Below, in pieces: positions 1-10,082 of a stretch of DNA of 64,000 nt. A program made the translations under genes and the position numbers. The stretch spans positions 124,001-188,000 of the forward strand of contig JAJPIE010000012.1 of assembly GCA_021324935.1 (NCBI GenBank), in the 5' to 3' direction. This stretch comes from Acidobacteriota bacterium. GTDB taxonomy: Bacteria > Acidobacteriota > Terriglobia > Acidiferrales > UBA7541. Within the stretch, counting starts at the first letter, position 1. Each line of letters opens with the position of its first letter. Below the pieces are notes generated by a model, which had not been told where the DNA came from, made no database searches, and saw only the letters and a program-made list of their open reading frames with translations.

Positions 1-2181
1 CTTGGCATCTCCCGTGAAGCCCGGAACGCCCAGATTATTGACGCAACCGGGATACACGAATGGGTTTTGCCCTTGCAGGGTAAGGCTCGATTGCACGTTG
101 CCGATATGGCAATCGCCGTCGATCCACGCCCCCATGATTTCCGTGCGCAGGCCCAGGTTTAAGGTCAGGTCTTTCGTCACTTTCCAGTCGTCCTGCGCGA
201 AGACGGCAAAGTCGTTCTGCTTGTACATGTGGTTGTAGACACCGCCGCCGCCAAAGCTGAACTCCGGCGCCCCGACCAGGAAGTTTTGCCAGTCGGTGCT
301 GGGAATCGTAGAACTCAGCGGCCCGTTACTTGCCGTATTGGCGAAGAAGATCTGGCCATTAAAAGTTTGCGGGAAGAGCTTGTCCAGGTTGACGAAGGTC
401 AGGTCGCCGCCGAAACGGAAAATATGTGCGCCATGAACCCACGAGAGAGTATCGGTCGCATTGTAATTATTCTGAATGTTGGAAGTGTCGGCTTGCGGCG
501 TCGGCCCGATCTGGAAGCCTGAACTTACAAACGTGAATTTGTAAATGCTGCTGGTAATGTTGCTCATCGGGCGGTTGATGCCGAGGTTCGTCACGTTGAA
601 CGGCTCTCCGTTGATGGTGGCCCCTTCCGGCTGCGAGTTGATCGCGGCGTTGTTGATATGCACGATGCCGAAGCGCGCCTCGTTGACGACCGTGGGACTG
701 AACAGATGCGTTTCCGTGAAGCCGAAGAACCGGTCCCGCACGGGCAAGGTATAGGGAAAATTCAAGTCGGAGGCCGCGATGCTGCCTCCCAGGGAAGCCT
801 GCAGGCCGCCGGCGCCAAAAGGCTCAAAGGTTTCGTTATTCGAATAGAAGAAGCGAGCGCTAATCTTGTCCGAACCGTTGTTGAATTCGCGGTCCCAGTT
901 GGTGGTGAACTGATCGTCGGTGTATTTCCCCGGCTTGCTGACGGCCAATGGCGCAAGATTCACCGTCGGTTGGCAGGTTCCTGGAATATAGGAAATCCCG
1001 GGATTCGTTCCCACGCTGGGGATCAGATGGCCATTGGCATCGCCGCCGAATTGTGTTCCCTTGGCATTCAACAGATTAAGGACGACTGGGTCGATTTGGC
1101 TGGGGCTGATGGTAAGCGCCGGGCAGCCGCCTTGGGCGGGGTTGCTAAAGGTGGAGGCCAAAGTTGCCGCATCTCGTGCTTCCGGCAAGGAAGGAATATC
1201 CGTGCTGATAAATGTGCCCGGTGAAAGACCGCTTCGCTGCCGCGTCCCCTGGTAATTGATAAAGAAGTAGCCGAGCTTCTCTTTGACCACGGGACCACCC
1301 AGGCTGCCGCCGAAGACGTTCTGCTTCAGCACTGGTCGCGCCGATCCTTGTCGGTTCAGGAAAAAATCGTTCGCATTGAGCGCGTCATTTCGGAAAAACT
1401 CGTAAACGTCGCCGTGAAATTGGCGCGTGCCGGATTTCAGAATGGCGTTGATGTTGCCCCCGCCGTTGCGTCCCTGAGTCGCATCATAAAGCGAGGTCTG
1501 CACTTTGAATTCCTGGATCACATCAGGGTTCGGCAGCGGGGTGTTTGTGAGCTCCGCCACGTTGTAGTCGGTGGCGCTGATGCCCTCGATCAAGTAATTG
1601 TTATTGTCCTCGCGCTGACCGTTCACGATGATGCGCACATCGCCGCGCCCCAACTGTGTGGAATTGTTCAGGTCGCTCTGTGCCCCGGAAGATAGCGTCA
1701 GCAACTGTTGAAAATTCTGAGTGGCCAGGGGAAGGCTGCGAACCGTATTGGAGGTAATCGACTGGCCGGTGGTGGCGTTGGTGGTCTCCACCGTCGCGAC
1801 TTCGGCTGAGATCACAATCTTTTCCGTTACCGTGCCCGGCCTCAGAGAAATCGTGAGGCGCGTGGTTTCTGTGATGCGTACTTCGATGTTGGTTGCCTTT
1901 GCTTCCGCAAATCCGGACTTATTGACAACGACGTAGTAGATCGCCGGCGGCATCAAGGTAGCCTCGAAGCTCCCATCCGGCCCGGTGGTGAGCCGCCGGG
2001 CGAGAGCGTCCGTGGCCGTATTAATGATCTGAACGTCCGCGCCGGCAATGGCGCCGCCGTTGACGTCGACAACCGTCCCACTGATGGCTCCGGTCGCACC
2101 GCCTTGGCCAAAAGCCTGTTGCCAATTGCCAAGACTTAGGACGAGAAAAAGCAGTATGAGTACGTGTATGGCCTTACGCAT
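1..2181 (-). CDS. Oar-like TonB-dependent receptor, 3' end outside window
   Basis: Large outer-membrane receptor open from its ATG at 2181 to the window edge (727 codons, no stop). It starts MRKAIHVLILLFLVLSLG, a clear signal peptide ending near AFGQ. A carboxypeptidase-regulatory-like beta-sandwich follows at about residues 30-115 (GAISGTVVDVNG...), then a plug-like region with SLPLATQNFQQLL and VNGQREDNNNYLIEG, then barrel sequence with the usual GGSLGGPVVKEKLGYFF signature of the acidobacterial/Oar family. The family takes up or binds large substrates at the outer membrane; the ligand cannot be read from sequence. The G-rich stretch GGGGGTGGGG just upstream of the ATG could be the ribosome binding site. 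A second paralogue lies at 53630-56539. Confidence 0.9.
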   Translation of the reverse strand, partial: MRKAIHVLILLFLVLSLGNWQQAFGQGGATGAISGTVVDVNGGAIAGADVQIINTATDALARRLTTGPDGSFEATLMPPAIYYVVVNKSGFAEAKATNIEVRITETTRLTISLRPGTVTEKIVISAEVATVETTNATTGQSITSNTVRSLPLATQNFQQLLTLSSGAQSDLNNSTQLGRGDVRIIVNGQREDNNNYLIEGISATDYNVAELTNTPLPNPDVIQEFKVQTSLYDATQGRNGGGNINAILKSGTRQFHGDVYEFFRNDALNANDFFLNRQGSARPVLKQNVFGGSLGGPVVKEKLGYFFINYQGTRQRSGLSPGTFISTDIPSLPEARDAATLASTFSNPAQGGCPALTISPSQIDPVVLNLLNAKGTQFGGDANGHLIPSVGTNPGISYIPGTCQPTVNLAPLAVSKPGKYTDDQFTTNWDREFNNGSDKISARFFYSNNETFEPFGAGGLQASLGGSIAASDLNFPYTLPVRDRFFGFTETHLFSPTVVNEARFGIVHINNAAINSQPEGATINGEPFNVTNLGINRPMSNITSSIYKFTFVSSGFQIGPTPQADTSNIQNNYNATDTLSWVHGAHIFRFGGDLTFVNLDKLFPQTFNGQIFFANTASNGPLSSTIPSTDWQNFLVGAPEFSFGGGGVYNHMYKQNDFAVFAQDDWKVTKDLTLNLGLRTEIMGAWIDGDCHIGNVQSSLTLQGQNPFVYPGCVNNLGVPGFTGDAK

Positions 2182-2536
2182 TCCCCACCCCCAAGAATTC
2201 TTCAAACTATCCGCTCCCTCGAAGCCGGCTGGATTTTGCAGGCTGCGAACCGGCAGGCAGAGCCCAGAACGGGCTGCGAGGGCGAAATCCGCAATGTGGA
2301 ACTAGCGACACATATGGATTTTTCTACGTTCGCCAAGTTAACTGGATAACCGTCTTACTGTCAATCACTTGGCCATCAAAATTTGCGATGTATTCTAACC
2401 ATGTCTCCAATGCTCCATTTGCCGCAGCAGTTACCCCGTTCCTTCCGCATCCAAAGAGACCCTTTTCATTCACGCAACCCCGAAAACTGCTGTATCGTCT
2501 AAGCCTATAGACTCGCGCCCCTCACCGAGGTTTGCC
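2182..2536. other. Intergenic region between divergent genes
   Basis: About 355 bases separate the divergent starts of the Oar-like receptor and the FecR-type gene, so promoters for both must lie here. It is more AT-rich near 2310-2400. I see no convincing ORF, RNA gene or long inverted repeat in it and could not assign a -35/-10 pair with confidence. Confidence 0.5.
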
Positions 2537-4225
2537 ATGAAACGCCACATTCTTCGCCTTCTCACCGTGCTCTGCATCGCTGGGTTCGGACTGTCGGCTT
2601 CCGTGCTCGCGGATAACAGCCATGCGCGAATCGTGCGCCTCAGCCTGGTCCAAGGCGATGTGCGTTTCGCAACTTCCTTCCATGACGATCCGCTGACGGA
2701 TGCGAAGGCAGACTGGCAGGCTGCCCCCTTAAATTTGCCAATCCGCCAGGGATTTGTACTGGCGACGGACAATGGCCGCACCGAGGTGGAATTTGAAAAT
2801 GGGGCGATGCTTTTCCTCGGACCCAACACGGTTGTCGAGTTTTACGACCTTTCCTTGCAGGATGGCGCGCGCATCACGCGGTTGGTCCTACGGCAGGGAA
2901 CTGCCACTTCTTACGTGAATCCGGGAAACGGCGATTACTACAGCTTGACCGGCGGTGACTTCACCGTGGAAGCCGCTGGGCGTACAACCTTCCGCCTCGA
3001 TAATTTCGACGACGGCAGCAGCGTCAGCATCGAGCAAGGCCGCGCCAACGTGTTGCGCAACGACAAGACCACTCCGCTCACAAAAGGCCAATCGCTTTCG
3101 ATCCAGACAAGTGATCCCAGCAACATGGTCATCGGACGCTCCCCCGACCTGGACGACTTCGACCACTGGGTTTCCGGCCGCATTGACAGCGTAGTGACCG
3201 CCACAAATTATTCGGCGCAATATGTCAACTCCCCGGGTTATTCCGCGGGCTTTGGTGATCTTTATACCTACGGCACCTGGTATCCGATGGCGGGCTACGG
3301 ATATTGCTGGCGGCCGTTTGGCGTAGGCATTGGCTGGTCGCCGTTTGATTACGGCACCTGGTACTCCGATCCTTTTTTTGGAAACACCTTCATCGGCAGT
3401 GCGCCGTGGGGATGGTTGCCGTATCACTACGGCGGCTGGCTTTTCTCTCCGGTATACGGTTGGGTTTGGGCGCCCGTGGGATTCGGTGGCTATGGCTATG
3501 GTTATTATGGCAACCCAATCCACTATCGTCCCGTCACGGGCGTATGGGTCCAGAACGGAACGAATCTCGGCATCGTACCGCTGCATCCGAGGGACAAATA
3601 CGGCAAAACGGCAGAGAACTTGAGTCATGGAATTTATGCGATTCAGAATTCTCACGTTTCCGCCGCTTCGCTGGCCGCCAACTCGGGTAACTGGTCGGTG
3701 GTTCATCGGGCACCAACGGAGATTCTCGCTTCCAACGTGGCAACCAGCAAAGCGCCGGTTCGCGTTACGCGAACCATCCTGTCGGGAAAATCCATGGGGA
3801 CACACGTCGTCGCGTTTGGCCGCGAATCTTCGATCACCTATGATCCCGTTGAGCATCGCTACGTGAACAGTGGCAAACTTTCCACAACGCAGCAGTCCGA
3901 AGCCCGGCAAACCCTGGAACAGGCGAACGGCCCGCGCACCGGCGTGAACGGCGTTATTGTGCACGGCCCATCTACAACGCAAATTCCGTCACGTCCTGGC
4001 GTGCCTCAAATGCCTGAATCTGCACGCATCGGCACTCCACCACGCGCTCCCGCAATTCCCGCACCCGCGCACGCGAGTGGCGGATCACGCGGTGGCTTTC
4101 CTTCCGGCGGTGGCGCGACGTGGGGTGGCGGCTCATCCGGTGGATCACTTCCTTCGTTTGGGGGTTCGGGTTCAGGCTCACACCCGTCGGGTGGAAGCGG
4201 TGGCGGTGGGAGCCACCCGCACTGA
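2537..4225 (+). CDS. Secreted FecR-domain protein with DUF6600-type Gly/Tyr/Trp-rich region
   Basis: 562 residues. The N-terminus MKRHILRLLTVLCIAGFGL is a signal peptide. Residues about 30-190 read as a FecR domain (RLSLVQGDVRF, EFENGAMLFLGPNTVVEF, VSIEQGRANVLRN), a beta-rich ligand or anti-sigma interaction module. Residues about 220-330 are packed with Gly, Tyr, Trp and Pro (YGTWYPMAGYGYCWRPFGVG, PWGWLPYHYGGWLFSPVYGW), the hallmark of DUF6600-type proteins in acidobacteria. The C-terminal about 60 residues are a Gly/Ser-rich low-complexity tail ending GGGGSHPH. The signal peptide and lack of a transmembrane helix suggest an exported, perhaps surface-associated protein; its function is unknown. 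It is followed by a good intrinsic terminator. An antisense ORF of 364 codons (2888-3982, minus) is a composition shadow. Confidence 0.85.
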   Translation: MKRHILRLLTVLCIAGFGLSASVLADNSHARIVRLSLVQGDVRFATSFHDDPLTDAKADWQAAPLNLPIRQGFVLATDNGRTEVEFENGAMLFLGPNTVVEFYDLSLQDGARITRLVLRQGTATSYVNPGNGDYYSLTGGDFTVEAAGRTTFRLDNFDDGSSVSIEQGRANVLRNDKTTPLTKGQSLSIQTSDPSNMVIGRSPDLDDFDHWVSGRIDSVVTATNYSAQYVNSPGYSAGFGDLYTYGTWYPMAGYGYCWRPFGVGIGWSPFDYGTWYSDPFFGNTFIGSAPWGWLPYHYGGWLFSPVYGWVWAPVGFGGYGYGYYGNPIHYRPVTGVWVQNGTNLGIVPLHPRDKYGKTAENLSHGIYAIQNSHVSAASLAANSGNWSVVHRAPTEILASNVATSKAPVRVTRTILSGKSMGTHVVAFGRESSITYDPVEHRYVNSGKLSTTQQSEARQTLEQANGPRTGVNGVIVHGPSTTQIPSRPGVPQMPESARIGTPPRAPAIPAPAHASGGSRGGFPSGGGATWGGGSSGGSLPSFGGSGSGSHPSGGSGGGGSHPH

Positions 4226-4253
4226 GTGTCGCACAAATGCGATTTTTGCAACT

Positions 4254-4285
4254 CGGCCCGCGAAATTCCGCGGGCCGTTTCTTTT
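4254..4285 (+). terminator. Rho-independent terminator after FecR-type gene
   Basis: Perfect 9-bp stem CGGCCCGCG/CGCGGGCCG (4254-4262 with 4269-4277) around a 6-base AAATTC loop, followed by TTTCTTTT. It lies 28 bases after the FecR-type stop codon and points the same way. Confidence 0.85.
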
Positions 4286-4325
4286 AATGGAAGACCTTTG
4301 GAAAGATGGCGCGAGAATTGGCTTC

Positions 4326-5135
4326 CTAGTTGAAGATCATCCCCGCGTATCCGACCACGGCGTCGTGATCGCCGCTGATGTCGCCGGAGGTCGCATGGCG
4401 TATCAATTCTCCGCGTTCCGCACCTATTTCCTGCATGGCCGTCAGCAACGCCACGGCCGGCCCCAAGCCACACATGGAAATGTGATCATCTCGGCACACT
4501 GCGTACAGTCCCTGAGCATCCAGCACTTTCAATTTTTCAATCGCTTTTTCATCTTTGTTTTTCGTGGTTTCCTCATCTTCATAGTGATTCATGTCCGAAG
4601 AGGTCACGATCAAAATCTCTTCCGGACTCTCGCGGAGCACGCGGGCCAGCCCAAGTCCCAGTTCACGCAACTCCGTGAAACGCAGCGTTCCCACGGCGAT
4701 GGGAACGAACGTAAACCCTGGATTGAGCACCTGCAGGAATGGAATCTCTACTTCCAAGGAGTGTTCGCGCTGATGGGCCACGCTGTCTTCTCGGAGTCCC
4801 GGGCACGCTTTTATGAGCTTCTTCCCGAGCGCTTCATCGATCGCGGCGTCCCCCAGCGGTGTCCGCCAGGCCCCTTCGGAGAGAATCGCCAAATCCGCAC
4901 CCGGGGGAGAATGCCGCACCCCCAGAACAAGAACCTTCTTGGGCAATAGGATTCGCGAAAAAACGGCACCAGCCACTTCGCCGGAATAAATATATCCCGC
5001 ATGTGGCACCAAGCACGCCCGCACGCGTAGCTTTTCGGGGATAGGCGCTTCCGTTGTGAATTTACGAATCAGGCGGGTCAATTCTCGGGGATCGGATGGA
5101 TAAAACTGGCCGGCGACGGCAGGCAAGCGCAACAT
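4326..5135 (-). CDS. amrB: AmmeMemoRadiSam system protein B (MEMO1 family)
   Basis: 269 residues, the usual length for bacterial MEMO-family proteins. Family features are RLPAVAGQFYPSDP at the start, PHAGYIYSGEVAG (His45 aligned with a metal ligand of MEMO1), REHSLEVEIPFLQ (second ligand His), SSDMNHYE, and MCGLGPAVALL carrying the third ligand-type Cys. The fold resembles extradiol dioxygenases and human MEMO1 binds copper; in bacteria it is usually encoded with an AMMECR1-domain protein and a radical SAM enzyme. Neither partner is in this window. It ends a minus-strand run with the two small genes at 5149-5897, from which it is separated by 13 bases, so cotranscription is likely. Family assignment is firm; the biochemical role is not established. 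Confidence 0.9.
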   Translation of the reverse strand: MLRLPAVAGQFYPSDPRELTRLIRKFTTEAPIPEKLRVRACLVPHAGYIYSGEVAGAVFSRILLPKKVLVLGVRHSPPGADLAILSEGAWRTPLGDAAIDEALGKKLIKACPGLREDSVAHQREHSLEVEIPFLQVLNPGFTFVPIAVGTLRFTELRELGLGLARVLRESPEEILIVTSSDMNHYEDEETTKNKDEKAIEKLKVLDAQGLYAVCRDDHISMCGLGPAVALLTAMQEIGAERGELIRHATSGDISGDHDAVVGYAGMIFN

Positions 5136-5148
5136 GATACCCTCCGGG

Positions 5149-5544
5149 TCAGAGGGATTTTGACGGCTTCCCCTTGAACTTCACGACTTTCTTCGTTTGC
5201 GGATCGTACTCCAATTTGATCTTGTCGCCGTGCTGGTAGCCGCCCTTGTCCACGATTTTCTGCATCTTCTCGGCGGCCGCTTCGCTAAGCGGAAACGTTT
5301 GGATCGACATGTCGTTGCCCATAGCCCGCACGGTGACCTGCGCGGTATTGGCATTCATCACGTATCCCTCAAACCGCGCCAGTCCCGGAATCTTGGGCTT
5401 CGGCTTCACCGCGCCGACCACGATGGGCGCAGCCTCGCTGACGATGATGGGCGTCAAAATTGGGTCTTGAGCGGCCGCACGAGAGATTCCCATGGTGGCC
5501 AGGTAGACCAGGCTAATCGCTGCGATTTGAAGCAGATGTTTCAT
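5149..5544 (-). CDS. Small secreted protein of unknown function
   Basis: 131 residues beginning MKHLLQIAAISLVYLATMG, a signal peptide with likely cleavage near SRAAAQ. The mature part (about residues 40-131) has alternating hydrophobic and charged residues compatible with a small beta-rich domain: FEGYVMNANTAQVTVRAMG, then GGYQHGDKIKLEYDPQTKKV. It resembles short lipid- or ligand-binding exported proteins but I recognise no family. Its ATG overlaps the stop of the upstream gene by 4 bases (ATGA), and the MEMO gene follows 13 bases after its stop, so the three are probably one operon. Confidence 0.75.
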   Translation of the reverse strand: MKHLLQIAAISLVYLATMGISRAAAQDPILTPIIVSEAAPIVVGAVKPKPKIPGLARFEGYVMNANTAQVTVRAMGNDMSIQTFPLSEAAAEKMQKIVDKGGYQHGDKIKLEYDPQTKKVVKFKGKPSKSL

Positions 5545-5897
5545 TCGATATCGTCGGTCGCAATGCGGAGGGATTTCAAAAATCTCACGTCCTGCGGCGT
5601 CATCGTCAAACGCGGCATAGGTCTCTTGTCCGGTTCCTGGTCCATGGTTTCCTGGTCCACCTGGATGCGCAGAGATTCCAGGAAGCGGCGATCCTGCGAG
5701 GAGATTCGCGGACCTTCTTCGGCTTGCCCGTCACGCTTTGCCAGCCCGATGGTCGCGTCGAGTTTCAGCACGATATCGTAGCCGTGCGCGCGGACACCAG
5801 CGATGGCACCCGTGATGCGCTCCGACTCCGACACCGTGTCATTGATCGCGTGACCCAGTTCCCGCAGAAGGTTTTTCAGGTGATCGTCGAGTTGCAA
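5541..5897 (-). CDS. Small hypothetical protein with duplicated QDxRFLxSLRI motif
   Basis: 118 residues, no signal peptide or membrane segment. The N-terminal half (DDHLKNLLRELGHAINDTVS) is predicted helical. The C-terminal half holds the same motif twice: QDRRFLESLRIQVDQ near residue 67 and QDVRFLKSLRIATDD near residue 102, about 35 residues apart. No family recognised. It starts a translationally coupled run (ATGA overlap with the 5149-5544 gene). The duplicated motif could be a short protein-binding peptide; that is inference only. Confidence 0.7.
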   Translation of the reverse strand: MQLDDHLKNLLRELGHAINDTVSESERITGAIAGVRAHGYDIVLKLDATIGLAKRDGQAEEGPRISSQDRRFLESLRIQVDQETMDQEPDKRPMPRLTMTPQDVRFLKSLRIATDDIE

Positions 5898-6055
5898 GGC
5901 TGGCTCCCCAGTACTTCTACGCTGATTCTAGGCCTTCGTGAAATACGATACAAGCCGGGTTCCGGGAGTTGTCTTCAATCTGTTCATAGCCGATACCTGT
6001 ACCATCGGCCGGGCCAGAAATTCGCCACTTGCACGGATTGGGTTAAGATTTCTCG

Positions 6056-6310
6056 ATGCCGTCTCCTCCACAAACCGCATCCAGGACCGGCAAAACAGGG
6101 GGATTAGGCCGGCTTTGGCGCACCTGCAAACAGATCTTCCATGAGGTCATGGGGGCAATGTTTGCCGTGCTTGCCTTCGGCTGGCTGAATCTGGCATTTC
6201 GCGCCTGGACGCGCGATGTTGCACACTGGTTGATCCTGGTTTCCGTCGCCGTCGCCGCCGTCTTTGTCTTCTTCTCTGTGAGTTCCTTTCGTCGTGCGCG
6301 CCAGTTATAG
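6056..6310 (+). CDS. Small two-helix membrane protein
   Basis: 84 residues. A basic N-terminus ([20 protein letters not shown]) precedes two hydrophobic segments, about residues 33-49 ([16 protein letters not shown]) and 56-75 ([20 protein letters not shown]), ending in RRARQL. The positive-inside rule suggests both termini in the cytoplasm. It lies 50 bases before the mutase gene on the same strand and may share its promoter. No family recognised; the start is uncertain because no strong ribosome binding site precedes the ATG. Confidence 0.55.
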   Translation: MPSPPQTASRTGKTGGLGRLWRTCKQIFHEVMGAMFAVLAFGWLNLAFRAWTRDVAHWLILVSVAVAAVFVFFSVSSFRRARQL

Positions 6311-6360
6311 TCTCAATAGCGGCGGGAATTTCACTGCCACGCTTCACCGAAGCCCAATTT

Positions 6361-7986
<1,626 letters not shown>

Positions 7987-8001
7987 CCCGCGAGGCGCCT
8001 T

Positions 8002-8370
8002 ATTTTCGAGATCATTCTGCTGATCGTCGCCACGTCCGTCGTCGCGTCTTACGCCTGCGGACGAGGCGCAAATCCTTGGGTCTGGGGCACTCTGACAATT
8101 CTCGGCTACTTCCCAATGCCCTTCATCATCGGCATCATGATGCGAACGCTGATTGTGGGCCCGGCTGCCGGCTCCGATGACGCCAAGCTGATCACCATTT
8201 TTTCGGTTGCCGCATGGATAGGCGTACTCTTCCTTTCCACAAGGTTTCTCATCGGGCGCAAGCACGGGAGGCCCGGCGGCATGTGGTCCTGCCCCAACTG
8301 CAAGGACTTGAATCAATCCTATTCCGTGATCTGCGAGGCCTGTCGTCAGCCATACGCGGCAAGGCAATAA
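8002..8370 (+). CDS. Membrane protein with C-terminal zinc ribbon; probable non-ATG start
   Basis: Sequence with protein-like character begins right after the mutase stop. Reading from ATT at 8002 gives IFEIILLIVATSVVASYACG, a transmembrane segment, then PWVWGTLTILGYFPMPFIIG, a second, a third near residues 61-80, and a zinc ribbon near the C-terminus (SCPNCKDLNQ...ICEACRQPY). The first in-frame ATG, at 8116, would cut off the first membrane segment. AGG at 7993-7995 would place a weak ribosome binding site before the ATT; CTG codons at 8017 and 8020 are the other options. The gene probably belongs to the mutase transcript. Function unknown; the start is the uncertain part. Confidence 0.6.
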   Translation: MFEIILLIVATSVVASYACGRGANPWVWGTLTILGYFPMPFIIGIMMRTLIVGPAAGSDDAKLITIFSVAAWIGVLFLSTRFLIGRKHGRPGGMWSCPNCKDLNQSYSVICEACRQPYAARQ

Positions 8371-8502
8371 ATTTTCACATGGCCTTCCTCCGCCTCGAAA
8401 GCTTGCACTTCCTCTTTGCTGTCCATCCGGCGGGCTTGACCTTTGCCCCTTTGCTCAGCTTCGTCGAGCAACAGCATGTAGTATTCTTCTCGCGTGGCAG
8501 GT

Positions 8503-9081
8503 ATGAAACTCATTCTTGCTTCGGCTTCTCCGCGCCGGGCGGAGATCCTGAGCAAAGCGGGTATCCCATTCTCCGTCCTTTCGTCGGCCGTGGATGAATC
8601 TCCGCATCCCGGCGAAAGGCCTGAGGACCTTGTCCTGCGCCTGGCAAACGCAAAAGCGGAGCTTGTTGCCGCCCGCGCCGTGGGACCGGCCATCGTCATC
8701 GCCGCGGACACGACGGTTGTCTGCGAAGGCAGAATGCTGAATAAACCGGATTCTACAGAAGAAGCGCGCGCGATGCTCCAGCTGCTTTCGGGCCGCACCC
8801 ATTCCGTTCTCACCGGCGTCGCTCTCATTCGCCTTCCCGGCAATCAGCGCCGCCAGTTTACCGAATCGACCCTGGTTCAATTCCGCCCGATCTCGGAAGT
8901 CGAGCTCGCGTCCTATTTGGCAAGCGGCGAATCTTACGACAAAGCTGGAGGGTACGCCATCCAGGGCCTGGCGGGACGTTTCATTCCTCGCATCGAGGGC
9001 TGTTACTTCAACGTCGTCGGCTTGCCGCTCTCGCGGTTAATCAGCGAACTTCAGTCCCTCGACTGGTCCGAAAATTCTTAG
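8503..9081 (+). CDS. maf: Maf-family nucleotide pyrophosphatase
   Basis: 192 residues from the ATG at 8503 (MKLILASASPRR); a GTG at 8494 would add three residues but has no ribosome binding site. Family motifs are SASPRRAEIL (phosphate-binding Ser-Arg), VDESPHPGE, ADTTVVCEG, KPDSTEEARAML, GRTHSVLTGV, and the C-terminal DKAGGYAIQGLAGRFI. Maf proteins hydrolyse dTTP, UTP or modified nucleotides to the monophosphate, preventing incorporation of non-canonical nucleotides; the YhdE-like subgroup is the closest match by motif. It lies about 130 bases after the zinc-ribbon membrane gene on the same strand. Confidence 0.92.
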   Translation: MKLILASASPRRAEILSKAGIPFSVLSSAVDESPHPGERPEDLVLRLANAKAELVAARAVGPAIVIAADTTVVCEGRMLNKPDSTEEARAMLQLLSGRTHSVLTGVALIRLPGNQRRQFTESTLVQFRPISEVELASYLASGESYDKAGGYAIQGLAGRFIPRIEGCYFNVVGLPLSRLISELQSLDWSENS

Positions 9082-9154
9082 CCGGCACCTCGCCGTCTCC
9101 CGGAGGCATGTATCTTTCCTGTTACGTGCTTACTTTGGCGCATATTTGCTTCGT

Positions 9155-9189
9155 AAAGAGAAAAGCGCTCCAGCCGTAGCCGGAGCGCT
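9155..9189 (-). terminator. Intrinsic terminator after the repeat-protein gene
   Basis: Inverted repeat AGCGCTCC/GGAGCGCT (9164-9171 with 9182-9189). Read on the minus strand the stem is followed by TTTTCTCTTT. It lies 26 bases after the stop of the 9216-9854 gene. On the plus strand it could also act behind maf, though without a U-rich tail. Confidence 0.7.
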
Positions 9190-9215
9190 CTGTTCGATTT
9201 TGATTGGAACCGCTC

Positions 9216-9854
9216 TTACTTCTTCGGGTGTTGTGTGTTCGCGTTGTGCTTCTTGTTGTAGATGTTCCTGGATGCCGTGTTTTGTTCACGGTTAACCTGC
9301 TGCTTTTCGCCTTGCGTCAGCTTGCCGCCATTTGCCTGACGATCCGCTTTCACCTGCTGGTTGATTCCCCGCTGCTGATTTTCGAGCTTGGCGGTTTCGC
9401 CCGCCGTGAGCTGGCCGCTCTTGATCCCTTGCGCGATGCGGTCCTGCTGATTCTCGCGACGCTGGCCAACTTCGTTATTGCCGTAGTGCGCGGTGTTTGC
9501 GTTGTGCTTGTCGTTGTAAATCTGCTTCGAAACCCTGTTCTGCTGGCGATTGATCTGTTGCTTTTCCGCCGCCGTCAATTTTCCGCCGTTGGCGGCGCGG
9601 TCCGCCTGCACCTCTCCATTGATAGCGGCTTCCTTGGATTCCAGTTTGGAGGTCTCACCAGCCGTCAACTGGCCGCTCTTCACGCCGTTCGCGATGCGGT
9701 CCTGCTGGTTTTCCTTGCGCTGGCCGACGGTCGGCTGTTGCGCAGGAGTCGTACTCTGCGTGCTGGTCGTGCTCGAATCCTGTGCCAGCGCCACCGTGCC
9801 CAGCAAGAGCACCGCTGCGGACAAAATCGTCCACTTCGAGATTTTCATGCTCAT
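9216..9854 (-). CDS. Secreted protein with two tandem QQDRI/GxLTxxE repeats
   Basis: 212 residues from ATG 9854. This start was chosen because AAGGAG lies about 10 bases upstream and MSMKISKWTILSAAVLLLGT is a signal peptide; an earlier GTG/ATG at 9884 would put the ribosome binding site inside the gene. The mature protein is two copies of a unit of about 80 residues: ENQQDRIANGVKSGQLTAGE then NRVSKQIYNDKHNANT, and ENQQDRIAQGIKSGQLTAGE then NTASRNIYNKKHNANT. The GxLTxxExxxL motif occurs four times, suggesting short helical pairs. Very rich in Gln, Asn, Lys and Ala with no Cys. Similar exported proteins of unknown function occur in acidobacteria and proteobacteria. No regulator is adjacent. Confidence 0.8.
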   Translation of the reverse strand: MSMKISKWTILSAAVLLLGTVALAQDSSTTSTQSTTPAQQPTVGQRKENQQDRIANGVKSGQLTAGETSKLESKEAAINGEVQADRAANGGKLTAAEKQQINRQQNRVSKQIYNDKHNANTAHYGNNEVGQRRENQQDRIAQGIKSGQLTAGETAKLENQQRGINQQVKADRQANGGKLTQGEKQQVNREQNTASRNIYNKKHNANTQHPKK

Positions 9855-10082
9855 GACTTTCTTTCTCCTTTTTCCTCGACTCAAACCCTGGGTACTCGGT
9901 TATACCCAAGTTTGGAGAAAAAGTTGCGCGGGCTCTACTGGTCGGAAGGACAGGCGTTTCAGGAGTAGAGGCACGTCACTCTTAACTCTTTCGACATATC
10001 TAGACCTGTCCAGGACTGGGACTCATTCCGAATCTTCAGGCTCCGATTCGGTCCTCGATTGTATTTTTGCAGGACGCGCGTA

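Noticed and set aside
2888..3982. 364-codon minus-strand ORF opposite the FecR-type gene
   Set aside because: Its translation has no domain-like pattern, and it mirrors the GC-rich third positions of a clearly coding plus-strand gene with signal peptide and FecR motifs.
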